From an uncultured Collinsella sp. (GTDB lineage: Bacteria > Actinomycetota > Coriobacteriia > Coriobacteriales > Coriobacteriaceae), in NCBI GenBank assembly GCA_902497065.1, contig CABVDH010000045.1, positions 1 to 7,474 of the forward strand: a stretch of DNA of 7,474 nt, in the 5' to 3' direction. Under the pieces are notes generated by a model that had not been told where the DNA came from, did no database searches, and saw nothing but the letters and a program-made list of their open reading frames with translations. The position numbers and the translations under genes are program-made. Shown one piece after another: positions 6,488 through 7,474 of the stretch (its first letter is position 1; each line of letters starts with the position of its first letter).

Positions 6488-6727
6488 TTAGCGTTTCTTG
6501 ATGTTGTAAAAGACAAGAAACACGAGCAAAGCGATTGATAAGGGGCCGGCTACATAGAAATAGAGAACGTCAATTGCGCGTAGAGTGCAATAAGCGTTGT
6601 CGCCGGACGTCACTGCATACAGTACGTAGCCAAATGCTGGTTGGTTTGCGTACCATTGGGAGAAGGCCAAGAGCGCTAAAAGTGCCACTACCAGAAGTGC
6701 ATTCAGGACAAATCGTTTGCTTTTCAT
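6488..6727 (-). CDS. Small two-helix membrane protein, unknown function
   Basis: I do not recognise this 79-residue protein. It begins with basic MKSKR, then a strongly hydrophobic segment 7-25 (LNALLVVALLALLAFSQWYA), a loop of about 30 residues containing one cysteine (C47), and a second hydrophobic segment near 53-75, ending in the basic KKR. This predicts a hairpin with both ends in the cytoplasm. The start at 6727 is set by AAGGAG 6 nt upstream on the minus strand; a longer form from 6784 ignores that site. It is convergent with the AI-2E gene, only 6 nt separating the stops, and no terminator lies between them. GC is about 46% by hand count, visibly below the neighbouring genes, which suggests recent acquisition or relaxed constraint. 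It could also be a lineage-specific orphan. Coding status rests on the ribosome binding site and the coherent membrane topology. Confidence 0.62.
   Translation of the reverse strand: MKSKRFVLNALLVVALLALLAFSQWYANQPAFGYVLYAVTSGDNAYCTLRAIDVLYFYVAGPLSIALLVFLVFYNIKKR
6493..6521. repeat. 8-bp perfect inverted repeat at the 3' end of the small membrane gene
   Basis: GTTTCTTG (6493-6500) and CAAGAAAC (6514-6521) are exact reverse complements around a 13-nt loop. The repeat overlaps the last codons of the minus-strand gene and lies just past the AI-2E stop. Neither strand has a T-run after it, so it is not a standard intrinsic terminator; it could shape the 3' ends of both convergent messages or be chance. 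Confidence 0.4.
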
Positions 6728-6733
6728 CGATCG

Positions 6734-6739
6734 CTCCTT
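6734..6739 (-). promoter_or_regulatory. Ribosome binding site AAGGAG for the small membrane gene
   Basis: On the minus strand AAGGAG lies 6 nt before the ATG at 6727-6725. It is the main reason for choosing that start and for calling the gene real. Confidence 0.65.
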
Positions 6740-6751
6740 CCGGATGGTTCT

Positions 6752-6760
6752 TATATAGCA
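6752..6760 (-). promoter_or_regulatory. Possible extended -10 promoter (TGCTATATA) of the small membrane gene
   Basis: On the minus strand the sequence TGC-TATATA has the TGn extension and four of six -10 consensus bases. It would start transcription near 6745, leaving a leader of under 20 nt that still contains the AAGGAG. TTGAAA further upstream is 21 nt from the -10, too far for a standard -35. The surrounding AT-rich stretch (6751-6785) supports a promoter here, but precise assignment is tentative. Confidence 0.35.
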
Positions 6761-6821
6761 TTTTACCAAACCCATTTTTTTCAAAGGATTGCTTAGTCCT
6801 AAATAACATGCACTTTCGCTG

Positions 6822-6851
6822 GAGGGTCGCTGTTTGGCGGCCCTCTTTTTT
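6822..6851 (+). terminator. Rho-independent terminator before alaS
   Basis: GAGGGTCGC (6822-6830) pairs with GCGGCCCTC (6837-6845) through nine base pairs including one G-U, around a 6-nt loop, and is followed directly by six T (6846-6851). This is a textbook intrinsic terminator on the plus strand. The nearest upstream plus-strand gene ends at 6481, so it most likely ends read-through from the sigma operon after crossing the small minus-strand gene in antisense. A short unseen RNA is the alternative. It insulates alaS from upstream transcription. Confidence 0.85.
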
Positions 6852-6868
6852 GCACAGGCGCGGTGGGA

Positions 6869-6877
6869 TGGTAATAT
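6869..6877 (+). promoter_or_regulatory. Candidate alaS promoter (extended -10 TGGTAATAT)
   Basis: TGG-TAATAT has the TGn extension and a moderate -10 match. TTGCAC at 6850-6855 is 16 nt upstream and could be a weak -35, overlapping the end of the terminator T-run. Transcription would begin near 6884, giving a leader of about 40 nt before ATG 6924. No T-box specifier or the conserved T-box antiterminator sequence is visible in this short leader. Confidence 0.4.
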
Positions 6878-6923
6878 CGTTACGTTTGAACTGTTTCGAT
6901 GTGAAACCGAGGAGATTCCCTCT

Positions 6924-7474
6924 ATGAGTGCTGACTACCCGTCAATGACTACGGCCGAGATTCGCTCCAAGTTCCTCAACTTCTTTGAGGAGCGCGGTCT
7001 TAAGCTCTATCCTTCTTCGTCCCTCGTCCCCGACGATCCTTCGCTGCTGCTTGCCAACGCCGGCATGAACCAGTTTAAGGAGTACTACCAGGGCAAGAAG
7101 ACCATGAAGGAGATCGGCGCGATCTCCTGCCAGAAGTGCGTCCGCACCAACGACATCGACTGCATCGGCGAGGACGGCCGTCACCTGTCCTTCTTTGAGA
7201 TGCTCGGCGACTTCTCCTTTGGCGGCGTCTCCAAGCAGCAGGCCTGCGCTTGGGCCTTTGAGCTCATCACCAAGGAGTTCAAGCTGCCGCTCGACCGCCT
7301 GTACTTCACCGTCTTTACCGAGGACGACGAGACCCACGACGTGTGGCGCTCCCTGGGCGTTGCCGAGGATCATATCTCGCGTCTGGGCGAGGACGACAAC
7401 TTCTGGGCCGCTGGCCCCACCGGCCCCTGCGGTCCGTGCTCCGAGATCTACTTTGACATGGGCGAGGAGGTCGG
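6924..7474 (+). CDS. alaS: Alanyl-tRNA synthetase, 5' part (cut by window end)
   Basis: Class II aminoacyl-tRNA synthetase that charges tRNA-Ala with alanine in the cytosol. The window holds the first 183 codons of a family that usually has about 870-890, and the frame remains open at the edge. The aminoacylation core is clear: TAEIRSKFLNFFEERG (10-25), SSSLVPDDPSLLLANAGMNQF (31-51, the motif 1 region), CQKCVRTNDID (69-79), RHLSFFEMLGDFSFG (86-100, motif 2 with its arginine), and GPTGPCGPCSEIYFD (164-178). The editing and C-Ala domains lie beyond the window. GAGGAG (6909-6914) is 9 nt before ATG 6924. The gene follows a strong terminator and its own likely promoter, so it is transcribed separately from the sigma operon. 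Its codon use is strongly biased to C and G third positions, as expected for a highly expressed gene. Confidence 0.97.
   Translation, partial: MSADYPSMTTAEIRSKFLNFFEERGLKLYPSSSLVPDDPSLLLANAGMNQFKEYYQGKKTMKEIGAISCQKCVRTNDIDCIGEDGRHLSFFEMLGDFSFGGVSKQQACAWAFELITKEFKLPLDRLYFTVFTEDDETHDVWRSLGVAEDHISRLGEDDNFWAAGPTGPCGPCSEIYFDMGEEV

Noticed and set aside
6728..6784. Longer N-terminus for the small membrane protein starting at 6784 on the minus strand
   Set aside because: It would run through the AAGGAG site and the AT-rich promoter-like stretch; the start at 6727 has correct spacing.
6728..6923. T-box or other amino-acid-responsive leader before alaS
   Set aside because: The candidate promoter lies after the terminator, the leader is only about 40 nt, and no T-box conserved sequence or specifier stem is visible.
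6535..6927. Plus-strand open frame of 130 codons between the AI-2E gene and alaS
   Set aside because: Contains the intrinsic terminator, overlaps the small minus-strand gene and the alaS start, and has no ribosome binding site or coherent protein features.
6942..7373. Minus-strand open frame of 143 codons inside alaS
   Set aside because: Opposite a clearly conserved alaS coding region; Leu/Val/Gly-rich shadow of GC-biased codons.
1..7474. tRNA, rRNA, CRISPR repeats, transposase or integration sites
   Set aside because: Looked for cloverleaf-like segments, regularly spaced direct repeats, and transposase motifs on both strands; none seen by eye.

Overview
The window is a gene-dense, high-GC bacterial segment. 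Protein families, gene order and codon bias toward G/C third positions fit an actinobacterium of the class Coriobacteriia, with Collinsella or a close relative as my best guess. That assignment comes from recognition and no search was run. All but one of the genes lie on the plus strand. I see no tRNA, rRNA, CRISPR array, insertion sequence or phage gene.

Layout: (1) 1-110 is a short leader with a perfect 11-bp inverted repeat. It is followed at 110-532 by a small single-domain A24 (prepilin-type) peptidase. (2) 564-1811 is an HD-domain dGTP triphosphohydrolase-like protein. (3) 1872-3221 is RarA/MgsA, the AAA+ replication-fork rescue ATPase. (4) 3322-6481 is a tightly packed four-gene unit joined by an 8-nt overlap, a 1-nt gap and a 4-nt overlap. 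It encodes a membrane-anchored DUF948 coiled-coil protein, a small RsbW-like (anti-sigma kinase fold) protein whose ATP-binding residues look degenerate, a SigB/SigF/SigG-type alternative sigma factor, and an AI-2E/PerM-type membrane protein with a long acidic tail. (5) 6488-6727 on the minus strand is a lower-GC gene for a two-helix small membrane protein, convergent with the previous gene. (6) 6728-6923 holds that gene's ribosome binding site and possible promoter, a strong Rho-independent terminator on the plus strand (6822-6851), and a possible alaS promoter. (7) 6924-7474 is the 5' part of alaS, cut off by the window end.

How the parts fit: dGTPase-like protein and RarA both serve genome replication (nucleotide pool and stalled forks). 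From memory, rarA, a DUF948 gene and alaS are neighbours in many actinobacteria, and an A24 peptidase gene sits nearby in several. Here an alternative-sigma cassette (RsbW-like, sigma, AI-2E) lies between the DUF948 gene and alaS and is translationally joined to DUF948. The most interesting reading is a general-stress or envelope-stress sigma circuit with two membrane proteins and an unusual anti-sigma-like partner, with no RsbV antagonist encoded beside it.
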